DNA of 38,845 bases from UBA10677 sp045532295 (GTDB lineage: Bacteria > Bacillota > Clostridia > Christensenellales > Pumilibacteraceae). The position numbers were made by a program, and so were the translations under genes. Under the pieces are notes generated by a model that was given only the letters and a program-made list of their open reading frames with translations, did no database searches and was not told the origin of the DNA. How positions within the stretch are numbered: the first letter of the stretch is position 1; every line of letters begins with the position of its first letter. Of the stretch, positions 17,635-25,273 are shown in pieces. The DNA is taken from positions 1-38,845 of the forward strand of contig JAZSFP010000023.1 in assembly GCA_045532295.1 (NCBI GenBank), given 5' to 3'.

Positions 17635-19409
17635 TTAAAAAAAGCAATACGGTATCGTTTTTTTGCGACAATCAGTGTGTTTTTACGCACAACGAAATGC
17701 TTAACTTTATCCCCTTTTTAAGCGGAGAACGATACTCAAAAAACATAAGCGTAGGACGAGGCGCAGGGCTTAGCAATAATAAAATGGACGCCGTTGCAAC
17801 CAAAGAGACTACGCTATCAGAATACAATATTGATAGCGCGCAGGGTGCGGTGTACGCAGTATATTTAGCGACCTTTACGGACGAGGATATTTTGCCCGGA
17901 GAGAAAATTAGCGAGGCAGGGCTTTGTAGAGATAGCAATAGCGAGATGGCTAACTACGCGCTCCTTTCTCCCGTTGAAAAGATAGCAGGCAAGGACTTAA
18001 CGGTAAAGATTGAAATTCGTCTTTACCTTGAGGGCGATACGGCGTTCGTATCGGGCGATAACGAGTTAGTAAAAATCTTGCTTGGAATTGAGGACGGGGA
18101 GGGCGCGACCTTTGAGATAGCGAGGGGAGATAACTATCATCCCGTGTCCGCTATGGCAAAGAGCGAACCGCCACTTGAGAGAGCGAGCGCGAGCGTAACG
18201 CTTACTAATAACTCAATATCCTTTAGCGGAAATCTTACCTTGCCCGGCTACGAACTTCTGCTTTACTGCAACGGCAAGCCTTCTTTAAGATGCTATAACT
18301 ATCAAGGCGTATCGGCAGAATACTTTGGCGGAGCAGTGGGCGAGGAGAAGAGCATTGATTATTACGCCGACCATATTAAACAGGTTTCGGGCGTGCAACT
18401 CAACGGCTCGTATCTTCCAAACTACACGATAGCGAATATTCCGAGTAGACTTACCGAGGACTGTTCGTTAAAGTTGCCTCAGCGCCTCCCGGACGAGTAC
18501 GAAGTTATTAGCGAACACAAGGGCAATTATATCGGCGTTTACGCGGGCAAGGAAATTTCGGTGTTTAACCTATTAAATGAAAAACTTATGCTTGCCTATA
18601 AAACGGACGCAATCGACAAAACCCCGGTGCTCGTTAGTAACGGCGCGCTCTTTCTCTACGGAGCGGACGGAGTGGAGTTTATAACCTCGGCAGGCGTTAA
18701 AAGAAAGTTAAGCATAAACGCGGACGAACTATGCGCGGTGGACACTTCGGGCTCGTATCTGCTCGTTGCAAGGGTAGGCGAAGTGGTCAGCATTTATAAG
18801 TGTTCTTCCTCGGGCGCGCTAACTCTAAAAGAAACGCTAAAAGTAGGCTCGGACTTTACGATGAGTAGAGCGAACGCATACTATATCGCCTTTATGTCCC
18901 CCTCGCTCTCGATTTATAGATGCGTAGGGCTTAATAACGAGTTTAGTAAAGTTGCAAATACTTTGCGTCAATGCGCAGAAAACTTTAGCGATATTTATCT
19001 TGACGGCTCGTTTATAAGGATGAAAAACGGCAACGAAAACATTATGGTGCATCTTCTTGGCGACGAGGTAATACCCTACGACGAAGACTATATTTTTTGC
19101 GATAGTTTTCTTCGTACGAGCGGAGGAAAGACGAGCGCCGTATCGGTATGCTTTGGTACGAAAAAAGCAGAACGGTTATTAAATTTTGCGACGGAGATAC
19201 CCAAATTCTTCACTTTTATGGGCGGATATCTGCTCTTTTTCTACGGGGAAAGCGTGCGCACTTTTTATCCTATACCTTGCGGAAAAACGATATTTAGCCC
19301 TAACTTAGTTAAGGGCGATACGGTTACTTTTACCGTTTCAAAGGGAAAGGAAATTGCCGTGGGCGCGGCGGGTGTTCGTCAGACGCTAACGCTAACGACG
19401 GGAGGATAA
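17631..19409 (+). CDS. Large beta-rich tail protein, possible receptor-binding or tail-hub component
   Basis: 592 residues. Residues 1-70 carry a framework-like segment. Residues about 75-160 (YAVYLATFTDEDILPGEKIS, EAGLCRDSNSEMANYALLSP) read like the beta-domain found at the start of phage tail fibres and baseplate-type proteins. Residues about 290-590 contain repeated strand pairs (NYIGVYAGKEISVFNLL, GALFLYGADGVEFIT, SYLLVARVGEVVSIYKC, MGGYLLFFYGESVRTFYP) consistent with a propeller. There is no coiled-coil shaft or spike repeat. Host recognition is possible but unproven. The ATGA start overlap makes translational coupling likely. Confidence 0.6.
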   Translation: MIKKSNTVSFFCDNQCVFTHNEMLNFIPFLSGERYSKNISVGRGAGLSNNKMDAVATKETTLSEYNIDSAQGAVYAVYLATFTDEDILPGEKISEAGLCRDSNSEMANYALLSPVEKIAGKDLTVKIEIRLYLEGDTAFVSGDNELVKILLGIEDGEGATFEIARGDNYHPVSAMAKSEPPLERASASVTLTNNSISFSGNLTLPGYELLLYCNGKPSLRCYNYQGVSAEYFGGAVGEEKSIDYYADHIKQVSGVQLNGSYLPNYTIANIPSRLTEDCSLKLPQRLPDEYEVISEHKGNYIGVYAGKEISVFNLLNEKLMLAYKTDAIDKTPVLVSNGALFLYGADGVEFITSAGVKRKLSINADELCAVDTSGSYLLVARVGEVVSIYKCSSSGALTLKETLKVGSDFTMSRANAYYIAFMSPSLSIYRCVGLNNEFSKVANTLRQCAENFSDIYLDGSFIRMKNGNENIMVHLLGDEVIPYDEDYIFCDSFLRTSGGKTSAVSVCFGTKKAERLLNFATEIPKFFTFMGGYLLFFYGESVRTFYPIPCGKTIFSPNLVKGDTVTFTVSKGKEIAVGAAGVRQTLTLTTGG

Positions 19410-19410
19410 A

Positions 19411-19650
19411 ATGAGATTTTCAAAAAATATAACGGGTCTTGGCAAAGCGCGTCCGCTATCAGCAAAAGAGACTGCGGAGGGCGTAAGCATCGTATCGAAA
19501 AGCGAGGTCGCTATTATCGAGCGAATTATACCCAAAAACTCAATGGCAGTATCGAGCAATAGCAAAGTAATCAGTTACGCTGACGAGTGCTTTTTGCTCA
19601 ACTTTGGAAAAATGCATAAGAGAGGAGGGCTTGAGTATGAGAGCGATTGA
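19411..19650 (+). CDS. Small phage protein of unknown function
   Basis: 79 residues, mixed charge, no membrane segment or recognised motif. It starts two bases after the preceding stop with a GGGAGGAT-type ribosome binding site, and its last 14 bases overlap another small frame starting at 19637. The tight spacing supports a real gene. Confidence 0.55.
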   Translation: MRFSKNITGLGKARPLSAKETAEGVSIVSKSEVAIIERIIPKNSMAVSSNSKVISYADECFLLNFGKMHKRGGLEYESD

Positions 19651-19780
19651 GTACCGCCGAGCGCGAAGTACGATGCGCCGTCATAGACGAAAAAATTATT
19701 ACAGTTTATTAAGGAGTAAAGACAATGGACTTAGGAACTTATATCCGTGGGCTTTTAGACAAAGCGTCGGGCAAGAGTAA
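19637..19780 (+). CDS. Possible 47-residue very basic peptide overlapping two genes
   Basis: An ATG at 19637 sits eight bases after a strong AGGAGGG (19622-19628) and opens a frame of 47 residues with an Arg-rich first half (MRAIEYRRARSTMRRHRRKN). It overlaps the preceding gene by 14 bases and the next by 56 bases. The better ribosome binding site and its placement in the 74-base gap argue for translation. The long overlap with the next gene argues against conservation of the C-terminal half. It may be a nucleic-acid-binding peptide, or only a translational bridge to the next gene. Confidence 0.4.
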   Translation: MRAIEYRRARSTMRRHRRKNYYSLLRSKDNGLRNLYPWAFRQSVGQE

Positions 19781-20660
19781 CTCTCCCGATTACAGCGACA
19801 CTATGGATAAAATCAACGAAATTTTAGTAAACGGCGAGCGTCTTCCCGATAAAGAGACGATAGACGCTCCCGACCCGTACACCCCTCTTGAGTACGACGC
19901 GCCCTCCGACGAAGAGATAAAAGAGAGCGCGACCGCCTCGCTTGAGGAGTACCGCCAAAGCGGACTTGCCGGCATTGAAAACGAGATTAAAGCGCTCATT
20001 GACAAGTACGGCAAGAATAAAGAGGCGAGCGGAGAGGCGTACGAAAAAACGATAAAAAGCCTATCCGACGCTTACGAGAGCGCGAGCGAAATGGCAAAGA
20101 ACGACGCGCTTAAGCGCGGACTTGCTCGCTCGTCGATAGCGGTAAACGCCGTTTCGGCAATCGAGGGCGAGAGGGCAAAATCGGTAAGCGAGGCAACCAA
20201 AGAGTACGCGGAGAAAATTGAGCAAATTGACGCAGAAATTTCCGCGCTCGAGGCGAAAAAGCAAAAGGCTATGGACGATTTTAACTTAACCTATACGGCA
20301 AAACTTACCGAAAAAATCGACAAACTCAAAAGCGAGCGAGAGGATAAAAGAGTGGAAACGCTTAAATACAACAACACGCTCAAAGAGAAAGAGCGCGACG
20401 ACGAAATCGCGAGAAAGAAAGCGGAAAGCGACCTCTACACCGAAACTCTTGAACACAAGAAGGCGGAAAACGCTCTTCTTGATGATCCTTCGGAGTACAC
20501 TAAGGAGCGAGAGTACGCAAAAATCTTCGATATCTTGCGCGAAAAACTCTCCACGCTCGACGCGATGACCGCGCAAAAAGAGGTTAAAGAAAACCCCATT
20601 TACCGCAAATACTTGTCGTCGGAGTACTATTATAGGCTTTACGACGAGTTTGGCAGATAA
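19725..20660 (+). CDS. Coiled-coil virion protein (possible ejection/internal protein)
   Basis: 311 residues. A Pro/Asp-rich start (DAPDPYTPLEYDAPSDEE, about 47-64) is followed by nearly continuous helix. Residues 65-260 include long heptad stretches (KLTEKIDKLKSEREDKRVE). The patch DALKRGLARSSIAVNAVSAI (about 127-146) resembles small-residue helices seen in phage internal or tail structural proteins. In P22-like phages, helical ejection proteins are encoded after the tail accessory genes, which fits this position. No transglycosylase or other enzyme domain is present. RBS AAGGAG lies ahead of ATG. Confidence 0.6.
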   Translation: MDLGTYIRGLLDKASGKSNSPDYSDTMDKINEILVNGERLPDKETIDAPDPYTPLEYDAPSDEEIKESATASLEEYRQSGLAGIENEIKALIDKYGKNKEASGEAYEKTIKSLSDAYESASEMAKNDALKRGLARSSIAVNAVSAIEGERAKSVSEATKEYAEKIEQIDAEISALEAKKQKAMDDFNLTYTAKLTEKIDKLKSEREDKRVETLKYNNTLKEKERDDEIARKKAESDLYTETLEHKKAENALLDDPSEYTKEREYAKIFDILREKLSTLDAMTAQKEVKENPIYRKYLSSEYYYRLYDEFGR

Positions 20661-20733
20661 AACTAACGATATGCTTGCATCTTTTTAGTTTGAAATAAAA
20701 TAAAGGGCGGGCGGAGGGAAAAGGAGATAACTA

Positions 20734-21165
20734 ATGGACAACATAATTTCATCTATACGCAATCTTTTCTCGACTTACGGTTTTAAGGCGGGCGCGATTA
20801 TCGTTCTAACGATACTCATCGTCAACCTTCTTAAAAAACCTATCGTGCGATTAGCGGACAAAGTAACGAAGGAAAGCGGACTTGACAAGTCGGTAATCAC
20901 GAAATATATTACCGCTTTGCCCGTTTTCGTTGCCTTCGTTCTCGACTTTGGCGTATCGCTCGTCTTGGTTAGTTTTGACTTTACCGCCCTCGACTTTGGC
21001 GAAATCATTGCAAACGCAGTGCTTTACGGCGCGCTTGCAATCGCAACCTACGAGAGCGTTAAAAAACAACTCGAGGCGTACGCGTCGAGCAAGAACGATA
21101 AAACCGCGGAAAAAGTAAAGAGCGAACAGAAAAATACCACTATCAATTTTAGTGCGAACGGCTAA
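20734..21165 (+). CDS. Holin-like small membrane protein
   Basis: 143 residues with three hydrophobic segments (about 18-36, 62-80 and 90-106) and a charged Lys/Glu-rich C-terminus. This is the usual build of phage holins that permeabilise the cytoplasmic membrane at lysis. It is the last gene before the terminator and has an AAGGAG ribosome binding site. No endolysin lies beside it, unusual for a lysis module. The cell would need a chromosomal hydrolase, or the protein serves another membrane role. Confidence 0.6.
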   Translation: MDNIISSIRNLFSTYGFKAGAIIVLTILIVNLLKKPIVRLADKVTKESGLDKSVITKYITALPVFVAFVLDFGVSLVLVSFDFTALDFGEIIANAVLYGALAIATYESVKKQLEAYASSKNDKTAEKVKSEQKNTTINFSANG

Positions 21166-21173
21166 TAAGCCCG

Positions 21174-21206
21174 AAAAAGTCGTAGGCGAAAGTCTACGGC
21201 TTTTTT
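21174..21206 (+). terminator. Intrinsic terminator closing the phage block
   Basis: AAAAAGTCGTAG (21174-21185) pairs with CTACGGCTTTTT (21194-21205), one G-U pair, with an 8-base loop and a T-run. It begins nine bases past the holin-like gene and separates the phage block from metK. Confidence 0.9.
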
Positions 21207-21279
21207 GTTATGCTCCGTCGCCTTGTTTCCTCTCGTTTCTACTTTTAACAAGAAAATTGCGGTTGCCCCCTCTAAACAC

Positions 21280-21308
21280 TTGACAATATTTAAATAAAAT
21301 ATTATATT
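21280..21308 (+). promoter_or_regulatory. metK promoter
   Basis: TTGACA at 21280-21285 and TATATT at 21303-21308 are separated by exactly 17 bases. Transcription would start near 21315, at the 5' strand of the riboswitch P1 stem. Confidence 0.85.
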
Positions 21309-21312
21309 ATTA

Positions 21313-21415
21313 TTACCATAGAGAGTGCACGAGGGACAAGCCCGTAGACTGCACAGCAACCTGCGGTGAGAGTAAGGTGCTAACGCTTGACGCGATGGGT
21401 AGTGTATTTTGGTAA
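21313..21415 (+). ncRNA. SAM riboswitch (S-box / SAM-I-like) aptamer
   Basis: Seen: P1 TTACCA (21313-21318) with TGGTAA (21410-21415); AGAGAG; P2 GTGCA/TGCAC enclosing GAGGGACAAGCCC with its kink-turn and P2b GGG/CCC; CAGCAACCTGC; then AAGGTGCTAA, a conserved S-box string; and a small CGC/GCG hairpin. These match the core of SAM-clan aptamers, and the gene that follows is metK, a classic target. SAM binding is expected to favour the terminator just downstream. The exact subclass (SAM-I versus SAM-I/IV) should be judged with a covariance model. Confidence 0.9.
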
Positions 21416-21419
21416 AATC

Positions 21420-21451
21420 CCCGTCGCGAGTAAGCGAACGGGAATTTTTTT
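21420..21451 (+). terminator. Riboswitch-controlled terminator in the metK leader
   Basis: CCCGTCGC (21420-21427) pairs with GCGAACGGG (21434-21442) with one bulged A, then T445-T451. CGCGATGGG (21391-21399), within the aptamer, can pair over nine bases (one G-U) with CCCGTCGCG (21420-21428) to form an antiterminator. When SAM holds the aptamer closed the terminator is free to form. Confidence 0.85.
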
Positions 21452-21484
21452 AACGCTTGATAAACATTTTAGGAGAAAATAACA

Positions 21485-22666
21485 ATGAACGAGAAAAAAA
21501 TGCTTTTTTCCAGTGAATCGGTAACTGAAGGACATCCCGACAAGGTATGCGACTGCATATCCGACGCGGTGCTTGACGCCGTACTTTCGCAAGACGAGAT
21601 GGCGAGAGTAGCGTGTGAGACTTGCGTTACCACGGGAAGAGCAATGATAATGGGCGAAATCACGACCACGGCGAAAGTGGATATCGACGCTATTGCAAGG
21701 GAAACGATTAAAGAAATCGGTTACGACGACGAGAGCATCGGTTTTGACTACAAAACTTGCGATATAACGGTCGCGCTTGATAGCCAAAGCCCCGACATTG
21801 CAATGGGCGTAAATAGCGCGCTTGAAAAGAGAGGCGATAGCGAGGATATTGCAGACGAGATAGGCGCAGGCGACCAAGGTATGATGTTTGGTTACGCGTG
21901 CTCGGAGACGGAAGAACTTATGCCCCTTCCCATAACGCTCGCGCACAAACTTACCAAAGAACTCACGCGCTTAAGAAAGGCGGGCGAGATTGAGTATCTT
22001 CGTCCCGACGGAAAGAGCCAAGTAACCGTTTGCTACGAGAACGGCAAGCCCTCGTTCGTTGACACGGTAGTAATATCCACTCAGCACGACGACGGCGTTT
22101 CGCACGAGACGATTGAGCGCGATATTATCGAGAAAATCATCAAAAAAATCATACCGTCATCGCTTTTATGCGACCAAACGAAGTATTTCGTAAACCCCAC
22201 GGGTAACTTCGTAGTGGGAGGACCTGAGGGCGATAGCGGACTTACGGGCAGAAAGATTATCGTAGATACCTACGGCGGAAGTTGTCCTCACGGCGGTGGA
22301 GCGTTCAGCGGAAAAGACCCCACCAAAGTAGATCGTTCGGCGTGCTACTACGCCCGTTACGTGTGCAAAAATATAGTGTCGGCAGGACTTTGCGAGCGTA
22401 TTCAACTTCAAGTAGCGTACGCAATCGGCAAGGCAAAACCCGTATCCGTTTGCATTGATACTTTCGGAACTAACCGTTATCCCGAAGAGGATATTTTAAG
22501 CGCAATCGAAAAGGTGTTCGACTTCCGTCCCTATTCGATAATAGAGAGTTTGAACCTCCGCCGTCCCGTGTATCGCCAAACGGCAAGTTACGGACACTTC
22601 GGCAACCCCGAGTTTTCGTGGGAGAGAGTGGACAAGGCGGACGAACTTAAGGAGTTGTTTAATTGA
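21485..22666 (+). CDS. metK: S-adenosylmethionine synthase
   Basis: 393 residues, normal length. Makes SAM from methionine and ATP in the cytoplasm. Signature residues: TEGHPDK (14-20), ATP/Mg loop GAGDQGMMFGYA (about 122-133), GGPEGDSGLTGRKI with the K/D of the active site, and the phosphate-binding P-loop GGGAFSGKDPTKVDRSAAY-type segment near 270. RBS AGGAG is eight bases from ATG. Expression is controlled by the SAM riboswitch above, a feedback loop in which the product shuts off its own synthase. The stop codon overlaps the TTG start of recD2. Confidence 0.98.
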   Translation: MNEKKMLFSSESVTEGHPDKVCDCISDAVLDAVLSQDEMARVACETCVTTGRAMIMGEITTTAKVDIDAIARETIKEIGYDDESIGFDYKTCDITVALDSQSPDIAMGVNSALEKRGDSEDIADEIGAGDQGMMFGYACSETEELMPLPITLAHKLTKELTRLRKAGEIEYLRPDGKSQVTVCYENGKPSFVDTVVISTQHDDGVSHETIERDIIEKIIKKIIPSSLLCDQTKYFVNPTGNFVVGGPEGDSGLTGRKIIVDTYGGSCPHGGGAFSGKDPTKVDRSACYYARYVCKNIVSAGLCERIQLQVAYAIGKAKPVSVCIDTFGTNRYPEEDILSAIEKVFDFRPYSIIESLNLRRPVYRQTASYGHFGNPEFSWERVDKADELKELFN

Positions 22667-24861
22667 CGATAAAAGGCGACATTGACGAGATAAGATTTCG
22701 CAACGACGAGAACGGCTTTACGATAGTGGTTCTCGAAGTTGACGGTGAGCCCGTAATCGCTACGGGCGTCTTTCCGCCTGTCATCGAAGGTCAAACCGTT
22801 TCGCTCGAAGGCAAGTTCGTAACGCACCCACGCTACGGCAGACAGTTTAAGAGCGAAAAGTGTACCATAAGTAAGCCAAGCGGTATCGACGGCATAGTTA
22901 GATACCTTGGTAGCGGACTAATCAAAGGCATAGGACCGGTGCTTGCTCTTCGCATAGTCAACGCTTTTGGCGAAAACACTTTTAAAGTGATTGAAAAAAC
23001 CCCCTCGCTCCTTGCCACCGTCAAAGGCATAAGCAAGAATAAAGCGGAGGAAATCAGCGAAAACTACCTGCAAATCAAGGAAATGCAGGACGCTATAATG
23101 ACCTTGCAAAGTTACGACATACCGCTCGGAACGGCAATGAAAATTTATAAGCACTACGAAAAAAAGACGGTGGAAGTGGTTAGCCAAAACCCCTATCGCC
23201 TTATCGAAGAAGTGGACGGCATAGGCTTTATAACGGCGGACCGTATCGCTATTAACGCAGGTATAGCAAAAGACAGCGACTTTAGAAAGAGCGCAGGCAT
23301 AATCTTCGTTCTTAAAGAAAACGTCACTAAAAACGGCAATACCTGTTACCCCGTAGAGCAAACGATAAAAGAGGCGAGCGAACTTCTTTCGCTTTCAGAA
23401 GATAGCGTTTCGGAGGTAGCGGAAAGCCTAATTTTAGAGCATAGAATAAAAAAAGTAATGCTTGAGGGCGAGGAAATGTATATGCTCCCGTGGGTATACC
23501 GCGCGGAAAAATCAACGGCGGTACTACTTAGCAGGCTAATAGACAGAGCGGACGCAACGGCGTTCGATGTTAGCGGAGATATAGCCCACTACCAAGAAAA
23601 GTACGGCATAACGCTCCACGAAAATCAAGTGGAGGCAATTGAGAGCGCGTTCTCGTCGGGCGTCGTGGTGGTAACGGGCGGACCGGGAACGGGTAAAACA
23701 ACCATAATTAAATGTATCATTGAACTTTTCGAGAGTTTGAAAAAGACCGTAATGCTAATGGCTCCGACGGGCAGAGCGTCCAAAAGGATGAGCGAGGCAA
23801 CGGGGCGTGAGGCAAGCACTATCCACAGAGCGTGTCGTTTCGGTCAAGAGTTCGACAACGACGAAGACCTTATAACCGACGTGGTCATCGTCGACGAGTT
23901 CTCAATGGTGGATATATTCTTATTCGAGGCGCTCTTAAAGAAAATCCCCGAAGGGACGAGGCTCGTACTCGTGGGTGACAAGGACCAACTTCCCTCGGTA
24001 GGCGCAGGCAACGTGCTGTCCGACTTAATGAAATCGGGAGTGGTAAAGACGGTTAAACTAAACCACATTTACCGCCAAGCGCAAGAGAGTTTAATCGTAA
24101 CCAACGCCCACGCAATCAACCGAGGCGAAATGCCCACGCTCGATAGCAAGGATAAGGACTTTTTCTATCTTTCCACCCCCTCGAGCGAAGTAACCGCGCA
24201 AAAGACTATGGAAATGGTACGGCGCGCAGGAAAATTCATAGGCGTTGAGCCCGAGCGCGTTCAAGTGCTTTGCCCGATGAAGAACGGCGTAGCGGGTGCG
24301 ATAAACCTCAACAAAATGCTCCAAGAAAACCTCAATCCAAACAGAGTGGACGGCGTGAGCGAAGAGGACTACACCTATTATCCCGGCGACAAGGTTATGC
24401 ATATCGTCAACAACTACGAACTTGAGTGGAAACAAGCGTTCGGATACACCTATAAAGAGGGCAAGGGCGTGTTCAACGGCGATATAGGTTTCGTCCGTTC
24501 GGTAAGCAAGGAGCGAGGCGAAATCGAGGTTGAGTTTGAGGACGGCAGAATAGCCGTTTACACCCGCGACCTTTTCTCGCAGTTAGTGTTAGCGTACGCA
24601 ATTACCGTGCACAAGAGCCAAGGCAGTGAGTTTGACGCAATCGTAATGCCCATAACGGCTGGCGGACCGATGATAATGACGAGGAACTTACTTTACACCG
24701 CAATAACTCGAGCAAAACGAATGGTAGTGCTGGTGGGCGATAAGTATTATATCAAGCGTATGGTAGAGAACGACTATATCGCGACGAGGTATTCGCTACT
24801 TTGCGACTTCCTCAAGGGCGCAGTGGACGACGCGCTAACGCTGTACGGACTAAAAAAATAG
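22663..24861 (+). CDS. recD2: RecD2-type ATP-dependent DNA helicase
   Basis: 732 residues. A 5'-3' superfamily 1B helicase acting in DNA repair and replication-fork maintenance without RecB or RecC. N-terminal ~80 residues form an OB-type domain. Residues about 85-200 contain helix-hairpin-helix repeats (GLIKGIGPVLALRIV, VKGISKNKAEEI, EEVDGIGFITADRIA). Motor motifs: Walker A GGPGTGKTT near 340, motif II VDEFSMVD near 410, the GDKDQLPSVGAGNV motif near 440, and motif VI YTAITRAKR near 680. The start is a TTG sharing TTGA with the metK stop, with no good ribosome binding site of its own. Translation is thus probably coupled to metK and transcription subject to the SAM riboswitch. Confidence 0.95.
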   Translation: MTIKGDIDEIRFRNDENGFTIVVLEVDGEPVIATGVFPPVIEGQTVSLEGKFVTHPRYGRQFKSEKCTISKPSGIDGIVRYLGSGLIKGIGPVLALRIVNAFGENTFKVIEKTPSLLATVKGISKNKAEEISENYLQIKEMQDAIMTLQSYDIPLGTAMKIYKHYEKKTVEVVSQNPYRLIEEVDGIGFITADRIAINAGIAKDSDFRKSAGIIFVLKENVTKNGNTCYPVEQTIKEASELLSLSEDSVSEVAESLILEHRIKKVMLEGEEMYMLPWVYRAEKSTAVLLSRLIDRADATAFDVSGDIAHYQEKYGITLHENQVEAIESAFSSGVVVVTGGPGTGKTTIIKCIIELFESLKKTVMLMAPTGRASKRMSEATGREASTIHRACRFGQEFDNDEDLITDVVIVDEFSMVDIFLFEALLKKIPEGTRLVLVGDKDQLPSVGAGNVLSDLMKSGVVKTVKLNHIYRQAQESLIVTNAHAINRGEMPTLDSKDKDFFYLSTPSSEVTAQKTMEMVRRAGKFIGVEPERVQVLCPMKNGVAGAINLNKMLQENLNPNRVDGVSEEDYTYYPGDKVMHIVNNYELEWKQAFGYTYKEGKGVFNGDIGFVRSVSKERGEIEVEFEDGRIAVYTRDLFSQLVLAYAITVHKSQGSEFDAIVMPITAGGPMIMTRNLLYTAITRAKRMVVLVGDKYYIKRMVENDYIATRYSLLCDFLKGAVDDALTLYGLKK

Positions 24862-24891
24862 AATAAAAGAGCAATATAACGGCGCAAATCG

Positions 24892-24920
24892 TTGACAAAT
24901 TTTGCTATAATATATAAAAT
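24892..24920 (+). promoter_or_regulatory. Promoter of the glnS-alaS operon
   Basis: Perfect TTGACA at 24892-24897. TAAAAT at 24915-24920 gives 17-base spacing. A perfect TATAAT at 24906-24911 is too close to this -35 but may be used otherwise. The ATG of the first gene follows at 24942. Confidence 0.65.
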
Positions 24921-24941
24921 ATAATTTAGGTATTTAAAAGT

Positions 24942-25262
24942 ATGCTAAAATTTAGTTTTGAAAAAATCGAAGGCGACTACCTTCTCTACGCCCTTACCGA
25001 GAACGGTAAGAAAATAGGCGGAGCGACGGTCAAGGTCAATCATATCGTAAAAATCTGGTACGAGACGGACGAAATAGAAAAAGCGTACGCCGAGTTTACC
25101 ACGCGTTCGGTGGCGTTCGTGCTTAGGGATATCTGCGAGACGGTATTCGTGGACTTCGTGGACGAGCGTTTCCGCCGTCTTGGATTTAAGGAAGAGAACG
25201 GAATAATGAAGGCGAGCAAGAGCGATATCGTTTTTCCCGGTATGGCTTGCTCTTGTAACTAA
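24942..25262 (+). CDS. Small protein of unknown function, weak acetyltransferase-like features
   Basis: 106 residues, soluble. The order of strands and the end segment RRLGFKEENGIMKASKSDIV recall the last part of GNAT acetyltransferases ('LGF.E..G.M'), but the acetyl-CoA loop (R/QxxGxG/A) is not visible, so it is a degenerate or distant member at best. It ends in Cys-containing GMACSCN, a possible metal or redox site. First gene of the operon; glnS follows after 11 bases. Confidence 0.6.
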   Translation: MLKFSFEKIEGDYLLYALTENGKKIGGATVKVNHIVKIWYETDEIEKAYAEFTTRSVAFVLRDICETVFVDFVDERFRRLGFKEENGIMKASKSDIVFPGMACSCN

Positions 25263-25273
25263 TAGGAGAAATT

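Larger units (their letters stand above)
8534..21206 (+). mobile_element. Virion-only, podovirus-like phage cassette (possible gene-transfer-agent-like element)
   Basis: Fifteen probable genes, all on the plus strand with mostly 1-4 base overlaps or gaps under 15 bases, lie between one promoter region and one terminator. The order (HTH/small-terminase candidate, large terminase, portal, scaffold, capsid, connector, beta-rich tail proteins, coiled-coil protein, holin-like protein) follows the P22-like head and short-tail module. No integrase, excisionase, replication gene, CI-type repressor, tape measure, tail tube or peptidoglycan hydrolase is present, and no att-like direct repeats were spotted at the ends. 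All frames are open. Known gene transfer agents have this sort of content, but packaging of host DNA is inference here. A streamlined satellite or a recently disabled prophage remain alternatives. Confidence 0.75.

Noticed and set aside
8453..21209. Attachment-site repeats flanking the phage block
   Set aside because: The terminators at the two ends share only generic A/T runs. No matching direct repeat or tRNA gene was found by eye near 8450-8560 or 21170-21290.
24862..25273. T-box riboswitch before the tRNA synthetase genes
   Set aside because: The leaders of the glnS-alaS operon and of leuS are far too short, and no T-box core sequence is visible.
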